DNA from: Algibacter mikhailovii
GTDB taxonomy: Bacteria; Bacteroidota; Bacteroidia; Flavobacteriales; Flavobacteriaceae
DNA: 64,000 nt
Direction: 5' to 3'
Assembly: GCF_014651495.1 (NCBI RefSeq)
Contig: NZ_BMWZ01000003.1
Coordinates: forward strand, 496,001-560,000
Position 1 is the stretch's first letter, and every line of letters starts with the position of its first letter. Of the stretch, positions 26,194-35,392 are shown piece by piece. The position numbers and the translations under genes are program-made. Under the pieces are notes generated by a model. That model was given only the letters and a program-made list of their open reading frames with translations, was not told the DNA's origin and made no database searches.

Positions 26194-27783
26194 ATGAGTA
26201 ATAAGATAAATCATAGTATGTCCATTGCTAAGCCTGATGCAGTAGATATTTCAACGACCCAAAAAATAGCACTTTCAGCTGGAATTATTGGTTTATTCAT
26301 AATGATTCTAGCGCTTTTTAACACTAATTTTCCAAGTCAAGGATTGTTTTTAGCCCTGGCATTAGGTCTTATTTCGGCAGGAACCATTGTATACTCCAGA
26401 GATGCCTACCTCACAAAATTAGAAGGTATAAAAAATGATGGTGTTTGGTTTAAATCAATTTCATCAAGAGGACTATGGGGCTGGATAGTTGGCGTTATAC
26501 TCACTACATTTTATATTATTTTATATTTCTTCCCGAACTACTTGGGCTTGGGTACCGATGGTGCAGAAAATAAAGGTCTAATAGCTTTATTTGACCCTCT
26601 TAGTAAATTGTTAAGTGGAAGACCCGCAAGTCAATGGTTTGTATATGGCACCCTCTATACCGTGGCTATATTAGCTTTTGGGTATAAATTTATTCTTAAA
26701 TATCGCCATAATAGATACCAGCAGATAAGGACTATTTCTGTCATGTTTTTTCAGCTAGGCTTTGCTTTTTTAATTCCTGAATTCATGTATGTCATGAACA
26801 ATGACCTACCCTATTATGATTTAAAAAGTGTTTGGCCGCTAAACTATTATATTTTTGATGAATGGTCAGTCAAAGGATTTTTATCTAATGGCAATATTGG
26901 TCTAGCTTTAATAGTTTTTGGCATACTATCCATTTTTGTTATCACCCCTATTTTAACATATAAATTTGGCAAACGCTGGTATTGTTCCTGGGTTTGCGGG
27001 TGTGGCGGTCTAGCTGAAACAGCAGGTGATTCTTTTAGACAATTGTCCTCAAAAAAAATGTCGGCTTGGAAATTAGAGCGCTGGCTAATTCACACTGTTT
27101 TGGTCTTTTCGGTGGTTATGACCACTGCCATGATATATACCTATTTAGGCTATGACAAAAACAACTTTTGGCTAACAAGAAGTGTTTTTATTAGTTTAGT
27201 AATTGCTTTCTTAACACTAATATTTGTTGGTGTTATGGTTTTTAAACGTCATGAGTTAGGTAATGATGCTAAATACGGTGCAATAGGTTTCTTTGCAACC
27301 ATTGCCTTATTGCTACTTATGCATTTCACAGGTACCACAGATCAATTGTTTTATATGAAATCTGGAACGCTAAGATCCGCCTATGGATTATATATTGGCT
27401 CTATTTTTTCAGGAGTTATAGGCACTGGTTTTTATCCTATTCTAGGCAGTAGAGCTTGGTGTCGATTTGGTTGCCCTATGGCCGCTATATTAGGCTTTCA
27501 ACAACGTTTGTTTTCAAAGTTTAGAATCACCACTAATGGCGGACAATGCATTTCCTGTGGAAACTGCTCAAACTCTTGTGAAATGGGTATTGATGTACGG
27601 GCTTATGCACAAAAAGGCGAAAACATTGTACGCTCAAGTTGTGTGGGTTGTGGCATATGCTCGGCGGTATGCCCCAGAGGCGTTTTAAAATTAGAAAATG
27701 ATAGTATGGATGGTCGAATTAATCCAACTGAAATTTTACTAGGAAACGATGTTAATTTAATGGATTTAGTAAATAAAAAATAA
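26194..27783 (+). CDS. Membrane-bound 4Fe-4S polyferredoxin (NapH/CcoG-like)
   Basis: 529 aa. About nine hydrophobic segments in the N-terminal 430 residues, with two short Cys motifs between helices (WVCGCGG near 267 and CRFGCPM near 425) like those of NapH/CcoG/RnfB-type proteins. The cytoplasmic tail has two classical ferredoxin clusters, CISCGNCSNSCEMGI and CVGCGICSAVCPRG, enough for two [4Fe-4S] centres. It should carry electrons across or at the inner membrane. Paired with the flavin reductase upstream it forms a redox module; the terminal acceptor is unknown. Confidence 0.85.
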   Translation: MSNKINHSMSIAKPDAVDISTTQKIALSAGIIGLFIMILALFNTNFPSQGLFLALALGLISAGTIVYSRDAYLTKLEGIKNDGVWFKSISSRGLWGWIVGVILTTFYIILYFFPNYLGLGTDGAENKGLIALFDPLSKLLSGRPASQWFVYGTLYTVAILAFGYKFILKYRHNRYQQIRTISVMFFQLGFAFLIPEFMYVMNNDLPYYDLKSVWPLNYYIFDEWSVKGFLSNGNIGLALIVFGILSIFVITPILTYKFGKRWYCSWVCGCGGLAETAGDSFRQLSSKKMSAWKLERWLIHTVLVFSVVMTTAMIYTYLGYDKNNFWLTRSVFISLVIAFLTLIFVGVMVFKRHELGNDAKYGAIGFFATIALLLLMHFTGTTDQLFYMKSGTLRSAYGLYIGSIFSGVIGTGFYPILGSRAWCRFGCPMAAILGFQQRLFSKFRITTNGGQCISCGNCSNSCEMGIDVRAYAQKGENIVRSSCVGCGICSAVCPRGVLKLENDSMDGRINPTEILLGNDVNLMDLVNKK

Positions 27784-27788
27784 TCTTT

Positions 27789-28271
27789 GTGAACCACGCA
27801 ATTATTTTAGTAGTTCTAATAACCGGTTTTAATCTAACTACTTATGCACAAAAAACCTATCAGAAAAACTATGATAGTAATAATCGTTTAACTTCTGAAG
27901 GTTGGCTTGATAAAAATCAAAAAGTGGACTACTGGCACTTTTATTATCCAAATGGAAACATAAAAAAAGAAGGGCATTTCACATCCGGAGTAGCCAGCAA
28001 ATACTGGAGATTCTATGCTAAGAATGGCAACCTTAAAATGGAAGGACATTTTGAAAACGGTAAAAAAACTGATTGGTGGCTATTTTATGATAACATGGAA
28101 AAAGTTAACCATAAATGCCAACTAAAGAACAATAAAAAAAATGGGTATTGTTTGATGTATGATAATGAAAAGTTAATTGCAGCCTCGAAATATAAAGCGG
28201 GAAAAAAAATAAATGAATGGACTACCTTTGCATCTTTTAAAAAAGAAAATAGCTTAAGCGACCTTCAATGA
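27789..28271 (+). CDS. Secreted MORN-repeat-like protein
   Basis: 160 aa, starting with GTG; no in-frame ATG precedes the signal peptide (1-20, LTTYAQ-K). Four or five repeats of the type W-x-F/Y-Y-x-N-G-x-x-K-x-E-G-x-F fill residues 35-150 (for example YYPNGNIKKEGHFTSG), the pattern of YwqK/MORN-variant proteins. Such repeats usually bind other proteins or membrane; no enzymatic motif is seen. It lies 5 bases after the polyferredoxin gene and overlaps the next glycosyltransferase by 4. Confidence 0.8.
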   Translation: MNHAIILVVLITGFNLTTYAQKTYQKNYDSNNRLTSEGWLDKNQKVDYWHFYYPNGNIKKEGHFTSGVASKYWRFYAKNGNLKMEGHFENGKKTDWWLFYDNMEKVNHKCQLKNNKKNGYCLMYDNEKLIAASKYKAGKKINEWTTFASFKKENSLSDLQ

Positions 28272-28960
28272 TAAAAATCAAAGTCATTATTCCTGCCTTT
28301 AATGAAGCAGATTCAATAGCACACGTTATCCATGCTATTCCCAAAACGGTAGATGAAGTTATTGTAGTTAGCAATAATTCTACCGATGCCACAGAAGGAA
28401 ACGCAAAAGCTGCGGGGGCAACGGTATTGCAGGAGACAAATAAAGGCTATGGCTATGCATGCTTAAAAGGAATGGACTATGTTTCCAATCAAATAGAGAA
28501 ACCTGACATTATAGTTTTCCTTGATGGAGACTATAGTGATTATCCGGAGGAATTAACTCAAATTGTTGCACCCATTATAAATGACAATTTGGATTTTGTA
28601 ATTGGAGCAAGAGTAAAGGAAAAGCGCGAAAAAGGCTCTATGACAATACCTCAGATATTTGGAAATTGGCTTGCCACTAGCTTAATGAAATTATTATTTA
28701 AGGGTAATTTCACAGACCTAGGACCTTTTAGAGCCATTAAATATGATAAGTTGTTAGCCCTTAATATGGAAGACAAAACCTATGGTTGGACCGTTGAAAT
28801 GCAGTTGAAAGTATTAAGGCATAATTATAACTATATTGAAGTGCCTGTAAACTATAGAAACAGAATTGGCGTATCTAAGGTGTCAGGTACAATAAAAGGC
28901 GCTATATTTGCAGGCGCAAAAATCCTAGGATGGATTTTAAAATATAGCGTTAAGAAATGA
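28268..28960 (+). CDS. GT2 glycosyltransferase, polyprenyl-phosphate sugar synthase-like
   Basis: 230 aa. GT-A fold of the DPM1/dolichyl-phosphate glucose synthase type: IIPAFNEADSIAHVI, VVSNNSTDAT, the DxD-like LDGDYSDYPE and the LGPFRAIKYD acceptor block. No C-terminal membrane helices. It probably loads a hexose on a polyprenyl phosphate carrier. ATGA overlaps with both neighbours show translational coupling with the MORN gene and the next GT2 gene. The GT-C-type enzyme at 35393 would be a natural user of such a lipid-linked sugar. Confidence 0.85.
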   Translation: MIKIKVIIPAFNEADSIAHVIHAIPKTVDEVIVVSNNSTDATEGNAKAAGATVLQETNKGYGYACLKGMDYVSNQIEKPDIIVFLDGDYSDYPEELTQIVAPIINDNLDFVIGARVKEKREKGSMTIPQIFGNWLATSLMKLLFKGNFTDLGPFRAIKYDKLLALNMEDKTYGWTVEMQLKVLRHNYNYIEVPVNYRNRIGVSKVSGTIKGAIFAGAKILGWILKYSVKK

Positions 28961-30447
28961 TTCTAGAAACATCCATAATAGTTATTTATAGCATATCGCT
29001 GGTGCTTATTTTCTTATATGCATTGGCACAATTAAATTTGCTTTTCAACTACCTTTCATCTAAAAAAACTGAAGACCACTGTCCTAAGTTGGACTTGTCA
29101 AATCCAGACGAAGTGCCATACATTACAATTCAGCTTCCAGTTTATAACGAAATGTATGTTATGGAGCGTCTTTTGGATAACATTGCGCTTATAGAATACC
29201 CTAAAAATAAACTTGAAATACAGGTTCTAGATGACTCTACAGATGAGACCGTAGAAAGCACGCGTTTACATATTGAAAAGCTTCAAGCCACAGGTTTAGA
29301 TATTAAACAGATAACTAGAACAGATAGAAAAGGTTTTAAAGCTGGTGCTTTAAAAGAAGGCTTAGAAGTAGCAAAAGGAGAGATCATTGCTATATTTGAT
29401 TCTGATTTCCTACCCCAATCAGACTGGCTGAAACGCACTGTCCCTTATTTTAAAGATGAGGCTATTGGTGTTGTACAAACACGTTGGGGACATATTAATA
29501 GAAATTATTCCATTCTAACAAGAATTCAGGCCTTTGCCTTAGATGCCCATTTTACTTTAGAGCAGACAGGAAGAAATAGCAAGGGTCATTTTATAAACTT
29601 TAATGGCACTGCAGGATTATGGCGTAAAGCATGTATCATTGATTCTGGTAACTGGGAAGGCGACACACTTACAGAAGACTTAGACTTAAGTTACCGCGCT
29701 CAATTAAAAAACTGGAAATTTAAATATCTTGAAGACGTAGAGACACCTGCTGAACTCCCTATTGTTATTAGTGCAGCACGTTCACAGCAATTTAGATGGA
29801 ATAAAGGTGGCGCTGAGAACTTCAGGAAAATGTTAGGCAGAGTCATCAGCAGTGATAATATTTCTCCAAAAACTAAAGTACATGGTGTATTACATTTACT
29901 TAATAGTACCATGTTCTTAAACGTGCTAATAGTGGGTGTTTTAAGTATCCCTATGTTATATATAAAAAATGAATATGCGCATTTAAGACCATACTTTTAT
30001 GTCATGAGCTTTTTTGTAATGAGTACAATCATCTTTTTTATCTGCTACTGGTTTATGTTCAAAAATATTTATGGTGGTGGTTTTAAAAATTTCTTTAGAT
30101 ATATAGGCATGTTTTTTGTCTTTTTCTCTATTGCCATGGGATTTTCATTGCATAATTCAATCGCTGTTTTAGAAGGTCATTTAGGAAAAAAGAGTGAATT
30201 TGTACGAACACCCAAATTTAATATCAGCAAATACAAAGACAACTGGAAAAATAACAAATACATGAAAAAGACTGTTTCTGTGCATGTTGTTTTTGAAGGA
30301 TTGCTCATGCTTTATTTTGCTTTTGGACTGTATAGTGCATTTGTAGTTGGCAATCAAGGTGGAGACTTTGGATTATTTCCTTTTCATTTAATGCTATGCA
30401 TTGGTTTTGGGTATGTCTTTTTTAAATCTTTGGCTTCAAAGGTTTAA
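28957..30447 (+). CDS. Membrane GT2 glycosyltransferase, cellulose-synthase-like
   Basis: 496 aa. One N-terminal membrane helix, a cytoplasmic GT2 domain at about 50-290 and four to five C-terminal membrane helices. Processive/CESA-type motifs are visible: ITIQLPVYNE, the QVLDDSTDET and FDSDFLP (DxD) motifs, the acceptor TEDLDLSYR (ED) and QQFRW, the Q-x-x-R-W of polysaccharide synthases. It resembles the glucosyltransferases that make glycolipids as much as true cellulose synthases. No BcsB or BcsC partner is present, so a glycolipid product is more likely than cellulose. Confidence 0.87.
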   Translation: MILETSIIVIYSISLVLIFLYALAQLNLLFNYLSSKKTEDHCPKLDLSNPDEVPYITIQLPVYNEMYVMERLLDNIALIEYPKNKLEIQVLDDSTDETVESTRLHIEKLQATGLDIKQITRTDRKGFKAGALKEGLEVAKGEIIAIFDSDFLPQSDWLKRTVPYFKDEAIGVVQTRWGHINRNYSILTRIQAFALDAHFTLEQTGRNSKGHFINFNGTAGLWRKACIIDSGNWEGDTLTEDLDLSYRAQLKNWKFKYLEDVETPAELPIVISAARSQQFRWNKGGAENFRKMLGRVISSDNISPKTKVHGVLHLLNSTMFLNVLIVGVLSIPMLYIKNEYAHLRPYFYVMSFFVMSTIIFFICYWFMFKNIYGGGFKNFFRYIGMFFVFFSIAMGFSLHNSIAVLEGHLGKKSEFVRTPKFNISKYKDNWKNNKYMKKTVSVHVVFEGLLMLYFAFGLYSAFVVGNQGGDFGLFPFHLMLCIGFGYVFFKSLASKV

Positions 30448-30483
30448 TTGCTTTACACGCATAATTTGGCAGCGCATATCAAT

Positions 30484-30542
30484 AGAAGTACTTCTTTCAT
30501 TAAACTAGTGGATGACTAATCTTAATGTCATCGCCATGACAT
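30484..30542. repeat. Nested inverted repeats between convergent genes
   Basis: AGAAGTACTTCT (30484-30495) is a perfect 12-base palindrome. GATGAC (30511-30516) can pair with GTCATC (30527-30532), and ATGTCAT (30525-30531) can instead pair with ATGACAT (30536-30542), so two hairpins exclude each other. No T-run follows, so this is not a standard terminator. Confidence 0.4.
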
Positions 30543-30611
30543 ATAAAAGCCTGCGATATTCATTACGGAGTTTTCATTTTAGAGCTGCATAATTTCAGCG
30601 GAAAAATTAGA

Positions 30612-31592
30612 TCAAAAAAATCCTGACACCCGTTCAATCAACCAAAAAGAAGCCATCCCACCTATTACATAAGGAGGCACTTTTTTACTCCATGTTGACC
30701 AATTGATTTTAGTTTTACCCAATAACCAAATTACTGCTAATACTACAAGGACAAAAGCTAATTGCCCTAGCTCAACGCCAATATTAAAAAAGGCCAGCGC
30801 TATTGGAATATCAAGTTGAGGCAAGCCTATACTTGATAATGCACCAGCAAAACCAAAACCATGTAATAGGCCAAATGTAAAAGCTACTAGCCATGGCTGC
30901 TTACTCGTAAGTGTCTGCTTGCCATTTAAAACTTTTAATATTTCAATAGCAAGAAAAACAATACTTAAGGCAATCACTGCCTCTACTGGCGGTGCTGGAA
31001 AATCTACGTAACCTAAAGCAGCCATACTTAATGTAATACTATGTGCTATAGTAAAAGCTGTAACGGTCTTTATAATCTTCCATTTCCCCTTGGTTATTAG
31101 AATTAGCGCAAGAACAAACAAGAGATGATCAATCCCCAAAAGAATATGCTCTACGCCCAATATGGTATAGGTTTTTATAACCTCTGAAGTTGAGTACTGC
31201 CCCGGTATAACCTCAGAATCTTTATCTGGCTGAAGCATAAAGGTCACTTTCTCACCATTCAAATAACTAATATTAACTAACACATCAATAAGAGTTCTAT
31301 TGAGTCCATTAATCCTTAATATGCTACCTTGAAGAAGTTCATCTGACGACAACTTATAACTATAAATAACAGACCCTGGAATTTGATTGGGCGCATTCAA
31401 CACTTCCATCTGGATGAAAGGTGCAAAAACAGGAGTTATTTTTGGTACGCCATCACCCATACTAGGTACTTTCCAGAACACATTATAGCTAGACTCATTG
31501 GTTTGCACTATTTGCAAAAATGCAGGTCGAATTTCATGTGACCACCCATGAAAAGTGAAAACAATAAACAGCAAGGTTAGGAGCTTTTTCAT
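30612..31592 (-). CDS. HupE/UreJ-like membrane protein
   Basis: 326 aa. Signal peptide at 1-18 (HGWS-H), an N-terminal periplasmic beta-rich domain to about 140, then six or seven membrane helices. The transmembrane part holds the HupE/UreJ_2 motifs LGIDHLLFVLALIL, AHSITLSMAALG and FGLLHGFGFAGAL, whose His/Asp residues in helices look like a metal or proton path. HupE is linked to nickel import in hydrogenase and urease clusters, but neither is here, so this group's substrate is open. It follows the parvulin gene by 3 bases. Confidence 0.85.
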   Translation of the reverse strand: MKKLLTLLFIVFTFHGWSHEIRPAFLQIVQTNESSYNVFWKVPSMGDGVPKITPVFAPFIQMEVLNAPNQIPGSVIYSYKLSSDELLQGSILRINGLNRTLIDVLVNISYLNGEKVTFMLQPDKDSEVIPGQYSTSEVIKTYTILGVEHILLGIDHLLFVLALILITKGKWKIIKTVTAFTIAHSITLSMAALGYVDFPAPPVEAVIALSIVFLAIEILKVLNGKQTLTSKQPWLVAFTFGLLHGFGFAGALSSIGLPQLDIPIALAFFNIGVELGQLAFVLVVLAVIWLLGKTKINWSTWSKKVPPYVIGGMASFWLIERVSGFF

Positions 31593-31595
31593 AAT

Positions 31596-32474
31596 CTACT
31601 GGTTTATTTCTTCCTGTAAATAATCTACAAACTTTGGGTCAAAATCTTCAGATTTTATATCAATTTGAATATCATATTGCTTCTTTAATTCTTGATATAT
31701 ATTTTCATCAAGTTCCTTCTGGTAATCATATTCAAAATCTCTTTTAACGGCCTTTTTAATATCCGCTAATTCTGGAAGCCTTGGTTCTATGCGTTCTGTA
31801 ATATAAACCAAATGCTCTCCAAAACCAGAAGTTACAGGACCTACCCATTTATTAAGCTCTTGATTCACGAGCATTTCTGGAAACCTCCCCCCAAATTTAA
31901 GAGCTACCTCAGTCGCATTTATAGTTCTAAAATGGTAGGCAAATGGTAAGTCATCGCCTCTAGATTTCATTTCATCAATTGTAGCATTTGAAAACTGCTT
32001 TAAGACATCTAAAGCATCTTTTTGATGGTTTTCTCTATTATCTGGACTAAATATGATTTGATAAAAGGAGTATGTATAAGGTGTTAAATATTTATCTTGA
32101 TGTTCTTTCAAATATTCATTTAAATCTTCGTCTGTTGGCTTCATGATAGAAGCAATATCGTTTGACAAAAATTGCATTTTTTGAGCCAGTCTTCTTTTAA
32201 TGATTTCATCATTATGATCTAAATTCATCTTCAAAGCCTCTTGATAAAAGACTTCTTGTTTAACATTTAAATTAATTAACTTTTTCAGCTCTTGCTCTGT
32301 TGGTTGCCTTTTCCATTGCATTTCCCAAGTAGAGATAAGGTTACTAACGTCAAAATCATTGATAACAATAGTGTTTTTTGAATCTTCCTTTTGATTCACT
32401 AAACCGTATAAAATAAACAAACCAAATCCTATACATATAAAATGTAAAAAAGGCTCTCTAAGTATTTTCTTCAT
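31596..32474 (-). CDS. Parvulin-type peptidyl-prolyl cis-trans isomerase, membrane anchored
   Basis: 292 aa. One membrane segment at about 9-25 anchors it facing the periplasm. The N-terminal SurA/PpiC-like helical region is at about 45-110 and the rotamase domain at about 120-255, with a WVGPVTSGFGEHLVYI motif close to the parvulin consensus. A charged C-terminal helix follows. It would assist folding of an exported protein. Tight coupling on both sides (3-base and 2-base gaps) suggests a dedicated client, perhaps the HupE-like protein or the cytochrome-b-like protein. Confidence 0.87.
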   Translation of the reverse strand: MKKILREPFLHFICIGFGLFILYGLVNQKEDSKNTIVINDFDVSNLISTWEMQWKRQPTEQELKKLINLNVKQEVFYQEALKMNLDHNDEIIKRRLAQKMQFLSNDIASIMKPTDEDLNEYLKEHQDKYLTPYTYSFYQIIFSPDNRENHQKDALDVLKQFSNATIDEMKSRGDDLPFAYHFRTINATEVALKFGGRFPEMLVNQELNKWVGPVTSGFGEHLVYITERIEPRLPELADIKKAVKRDFEYDYQKELDENIYQELKKQYDIQIDIKSEDFDPKFVDYLQEEINQ

Positions 32475-32476
32475 AA

Positions 32477-33112
32477 TTATTTTCGACCAATCAAATTTAT
32501 AATATAACCCATAGTAAAAATTGTAAATGCCACCAAACTAATAGGAGGTAAACCGCCCCATTCAGACGGGTTTAACCACCCCCTGAAACCCATGAAAAAC
32601 AAATGTAACAATGAAAACAGCATGGCTAGTAATAAAAACCTACGGGACGTTATAGCTTCAATAAAGACCTTATCATCCCTTAAATTTGTTTTAAACGCCA
32701 AATTATAAGCCCAAAGTATAACAAAAGATATAATACCACCTAGCATGCTTAAACCAGCATACAACGTGAGACTCCCGTTTTCCTCAAAGAATCTAGCAAA
32801 AATTTCAGGTTTAAAAATCATAAAACTCATTAAGGCATGAATGAGTACAAATAAAAATCCAGTCATTCCTAAAGCTTGCCTAGAATTCATCCAGCCTTCA
32901 GATACTTTTACCCCTAAATTATTAAGTGGCCCAATACTAAAATTGAAAGTAATAAGAATAAACCCGGCAAGAGAAAACCCTTTATTGAGAATATAAAAAG
33001 GAAAATCTTTCCACGGTACATTGCCCAAAATATGATATCGCAAAACGGCATAGGCCAGCGATAAGACACTTATAATGGCTATAATTTTTCCAGCGTGATT
33101 TTTCTGAATCAT
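32477..33112 (-). CDS. Ferric-reductase-like transmembrane protein
   Basis: 211 aa, six predicted membrane helices. The layout and the His-containing segments (AVLRYHILG, LFVLIHALMSFMIF, LLHLFFMGFRGW) resemble the haem-b ferric-reductase-like domain (YedZ/MsrQ type). There is no NAD- or flavin-binding tail. Bis-haem binding is suggested but not proven, since only some of the usual His pairs are in place. First gene of the three-gene unit with the parvulin and the HupE-like gene. Confidence 0.6.
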   Translation of the reverse strand: MIQKNHAGKIIAIISVLSLAYAVLRYHILGNVPWKDFPFYILNKGFSLAGFILITFNFSIGPLNNLGVKVSEGWMNSRQALGMTGFLFVLIHALMSFMIFKPEIFARFFEENGSLTLYAGLSMLGGIISFVILWAYNLAFKTNLRDDKVFIEAITSRRFLLLAMLFSLLHLFFMGFRGWLNPSEWGGLPPISLVAFTIFTMGYIINLIGRK

Positions 33113-33198
33113 GAATATTAAAACAATATAAACGTAAATATATATTAATTAATACTACTATTTAAACCTTGAAGGTCTTAATAAGATTTACCACGGGC

Positions 33199-33206
33199 CA
33201 AATTTA
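33199..33206 (-). promoter_or_regulatory. Possible -7 box for the 33112-30612 unit
   Basis: TAAATTTG on the minus strand fits TAnnTTTG and lies about 87 bases before the first ATG, downstream of the DUF3604 terminator. No matching -33 element. Confidence 0.25.
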
Positions 33207-33301
33207 TTGTGGATTAACAACTTTTAGCACGTCTTTAAGCATGGCTCTTACCCTATCTTTTTTGGTAAACATTTTAAACTTCCGGAGCATTATAAAAAAC
33301 A

Positions 33302-33337
33302 CTTTAAGAAGATTCAATTCCTTGATTCTTCTTAAAG
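33302..33337 (-). terminator. Rho-independent terminator of the DUF3604 gene
   Basis: A 16-base stem with one mismatch (CTTTAAGAAGATTCAA against TTGATTCTTCTTAAAG) and a TTCC loop. On the minus strand it is followed by TTTTTT, 36 bases past the DUF3604 stop. Confidence 0.85.
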
Positions 33338-33372
33338 CGCTTCTTATTAGGCAAATCTGCTAATAGTCTATT

Positions 33373-35244
33373 TTATTTGGGTGAATACCAGATTGGTGAC
33401 GTATATCCTCTTTCGGTTTGCGTTAATGGCACCTCTTTACTTAATTCAGCACCATACCTTAACTTGTCATATAAAGTCCAACGTGGGGTTGGAATTTCTA
33501 ATACTCGTACATAATAAAAGGCCTCTAAAGCAGGATCAAAATCTGGATCAACCCAGACAGCTTTCAACTCAGTAGCACCAATTGAATTATCCCAAGTAGC
33601 ATCTTCCAAATTAACACTATTTCCAATAGAAGGCACTTTACCATTGGCATCGACTATTCTATCGCCACTCCAAACAACGTCATAGACTTTTTCTTCTAAA
33701 GTTCCATCGGTATTTGACCAACCTTTTACAATTTGAATTCTATCTAAACTTCCACTAATTGGATCCATTAGGGTGTGCACCATAAATGTTGGTGATTTTG
33801 ATCCAGCATTGTTTAAATCACCGCCCATAGGAACTCCTTTTTCATAACCGGCCTCAACTAAATTGGCCAAATCATTATCCTCATAATCCCAACCACCAAA
33901 AAAACGAATTTGCATTCTTGAACCAGTAGTACCATAAGTTTCTTTTCTTTCCATGGCATCCCAAATAGAGGCTCTAGTATTCTCTTGCGCCCATACAGCA
34001 GCATATCCTGATGCCACTGTTTGCCATGTATATATCGTAGCTTTTTCTGCTTTCACAAAAGGATGATCCCAACGTTCTTTTGAAGGTTCAACATTAGATG
34101 CTTTTCCAAAAAAGTTATCATCATCTGCTGTAGCCAAAGAAGTATGCGAATCAGTACTTCCTATCATACCAAATTTATAAGGATTAGTACCCATCGAAGC
34201 CTTATATTTTAATCCTATTTTCAATGCTGATCTGGCATACTCATGCTCCAACATATCATCACTTTTTAAAGTACTCAAATCCAAATTACCAAAGTCCCAG
34301 TTTTCATAATCAGCAAACTCATCATTTGGTGATAAAAATGGATGTGCTTCACCATCACCTTTTATTTGAGTAACTTCATACAAAGGTTCCCATTTCGCTC
34401 TTTTTTTCAAATAAGCCTCATCAAACTCCTTTCCAGAAATAGTTTCTTCCATAAACATCATACCATTAGATAGGTTTCCATTATGCGGAATAGCCAATAC
34501 TTTCCCACCAGTACGCTCCTCATAAGAAGCTAAATTCTCCCATAATTTTTCAGGATCAGAACTATCTTCATTGGTATACGGCAATTGCGTTATGGCTTTA
34601 TCTCCATTATCCCTGTAGATCACATTTCTATGTAGGTTATTTCCTTTAATTAGGGAAGTCCATTCATAACCAATAAAGGCTGTAAATTTACCAGGCTCGT
34701 TATACTCTTCAGCCTTAGCCACAATATCCTCCCAAACCGGTTTCATAATATTGGGGTCATTTGTTTTAAATGAAAAATTCCCCTGACTAAAATTAAAAAT
34801 AATATCTAATGCCATTTCACTATTCTTTCCTTCATCATAAAGCTTTCTCCATCTCGGATACTCGTCCAATTTTACCGCCCACTCCTCTTTATTAACGATA
34901 GCTGGAAATAATCCCATTCCATCAGAGTGATCTGCAATAACTAAAAAATCCAGAGGCCTATCTAACTTAGTTTTTAACCCTGTTGAAGACACCACTTCTT
35001 CGCCTCGGGCAAATCTATAGGCTTCGTCCATCCCAATACGATTTCCAAATGCACCTGCATCCATAGATAAATCTGTATGTAAATGGGTATCTCCCCAAAA
35101 TACTTGCGTTGGATTCGTGTCACTACTAGGCGCTGCCTCTGTACTTAAATCTGATTCATTAACCACTGATTTAGTGCTTGTTGCCTTATCATTTTTACAC
35201 GCCATAAAAACGAAGAATAACAATAGAAAGGATAGTTTTTTCAT
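33373..35244 (-). CDS. DUF3604 lipoprotein (PHP-superfamily-like phosphoesterase candidate)
   Basis: 623 aa from the ATG at 35244, which gives a clean lipoprotein signal (FVFMAC, Cys16); a start 20 codons upstream would bury it. The mature protein is the DUF3604 family. Metal-ligand motifs of the PHP superfamily are visible: FWGDTHLHTDLS (H54, H56), VIADHSDGM (D105, H106, D108) and GSTDSHTSL (about 370). A metal-dependent hydrolysis, perhaps of a phosphoester, is therefore likely, but no substrate is known. It has its own terminator, so it is separate from the HupE-parvulin unit, though the gene families recur together as far as I recall. Confidence 0.85.
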   Translation of the reverse strand: MKKLSFLLLFFVFMACKNDKATSTKSVVNESDLSTEAAPSSDTNPTQVFWGDTHLHTDLSMDAGAFGNRIGMDEAYRFARGEEVVSSTGLKTKLDRPLDFLVIADHSDGMGLFPAIVNKEEWAVKLDEYPRWRKLYDEGKNSEMALDIIFNFSQGNFSFKTNDPNIMKPVWEDIVAKAEEYNEPGKFTAFIGYEWTSLIKGNNLHRNVIYRDNGDKAITQLPYTNEDSSDPEKLWENLASYEERTGGKVLAIPHNGNLSNGMMFMEETISGKEFDEAYLKKRAKWEPLYEVTQIKGDGEAHPFLSPNDEFADYENWDFGNLDLSTLKSDDMLEHEYARSALKIGLKYKASMGTNPYKFGMIGSTDSHTSLATADDDNFFGKASNVEPSKERWDHPFVKAEKATIYTWQTVASGYAAVWAQENTRASIWDAMERKETYGTTGSRMQIRFFGGWDYEDNDLANLVEAGYEKGVPMGGDLNNAGSKSPTFMVHTLMDPISGSLDRIQIVKGWSNTDGTLEEKVYDVVWSGDRIVDANGKVPSIGNSVNLEDATWDNSIGATELKAVWVDPDFDPALEAFYYVRVLEIPTPRWTLYDKLRYGAELSKEVPLTQTERGYTSPIWYSPK

Positions 35245-35392
35245 AATAAAAGTTGTAAAAAATATTTTAAGTTGTAATTTACAAAAAAAAGCTATCCTAA
35301 ACACCTCAAATTCGTTGAAATTTATTACAGATATAAGCTTTTACTTTGTAAGTATTAGCTCCTTTGAGCAACAAATAAAACGGTAATACTTC

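Noticed and set aside
28957-30447. Cellulose biosynthesis operon
   Set aside because: Only the CESA-like GT2 is present; BcsB, BcsC, BcsZ and a PilZ domain are all missing.
30612-31592. Hydrogenase or urease nickel importer
   Set aside because: No hydrogenase, urease or nickel-chaperone gene is in the window; the family name is kept but not the function.
33169-33363. 64-residue plus-strand ORF in the gap before the DUF3604 gene
   Set aside because: It reads straight through the strong DUF3604 terminator (33302-33337), has no promoter and no recognisable motif.
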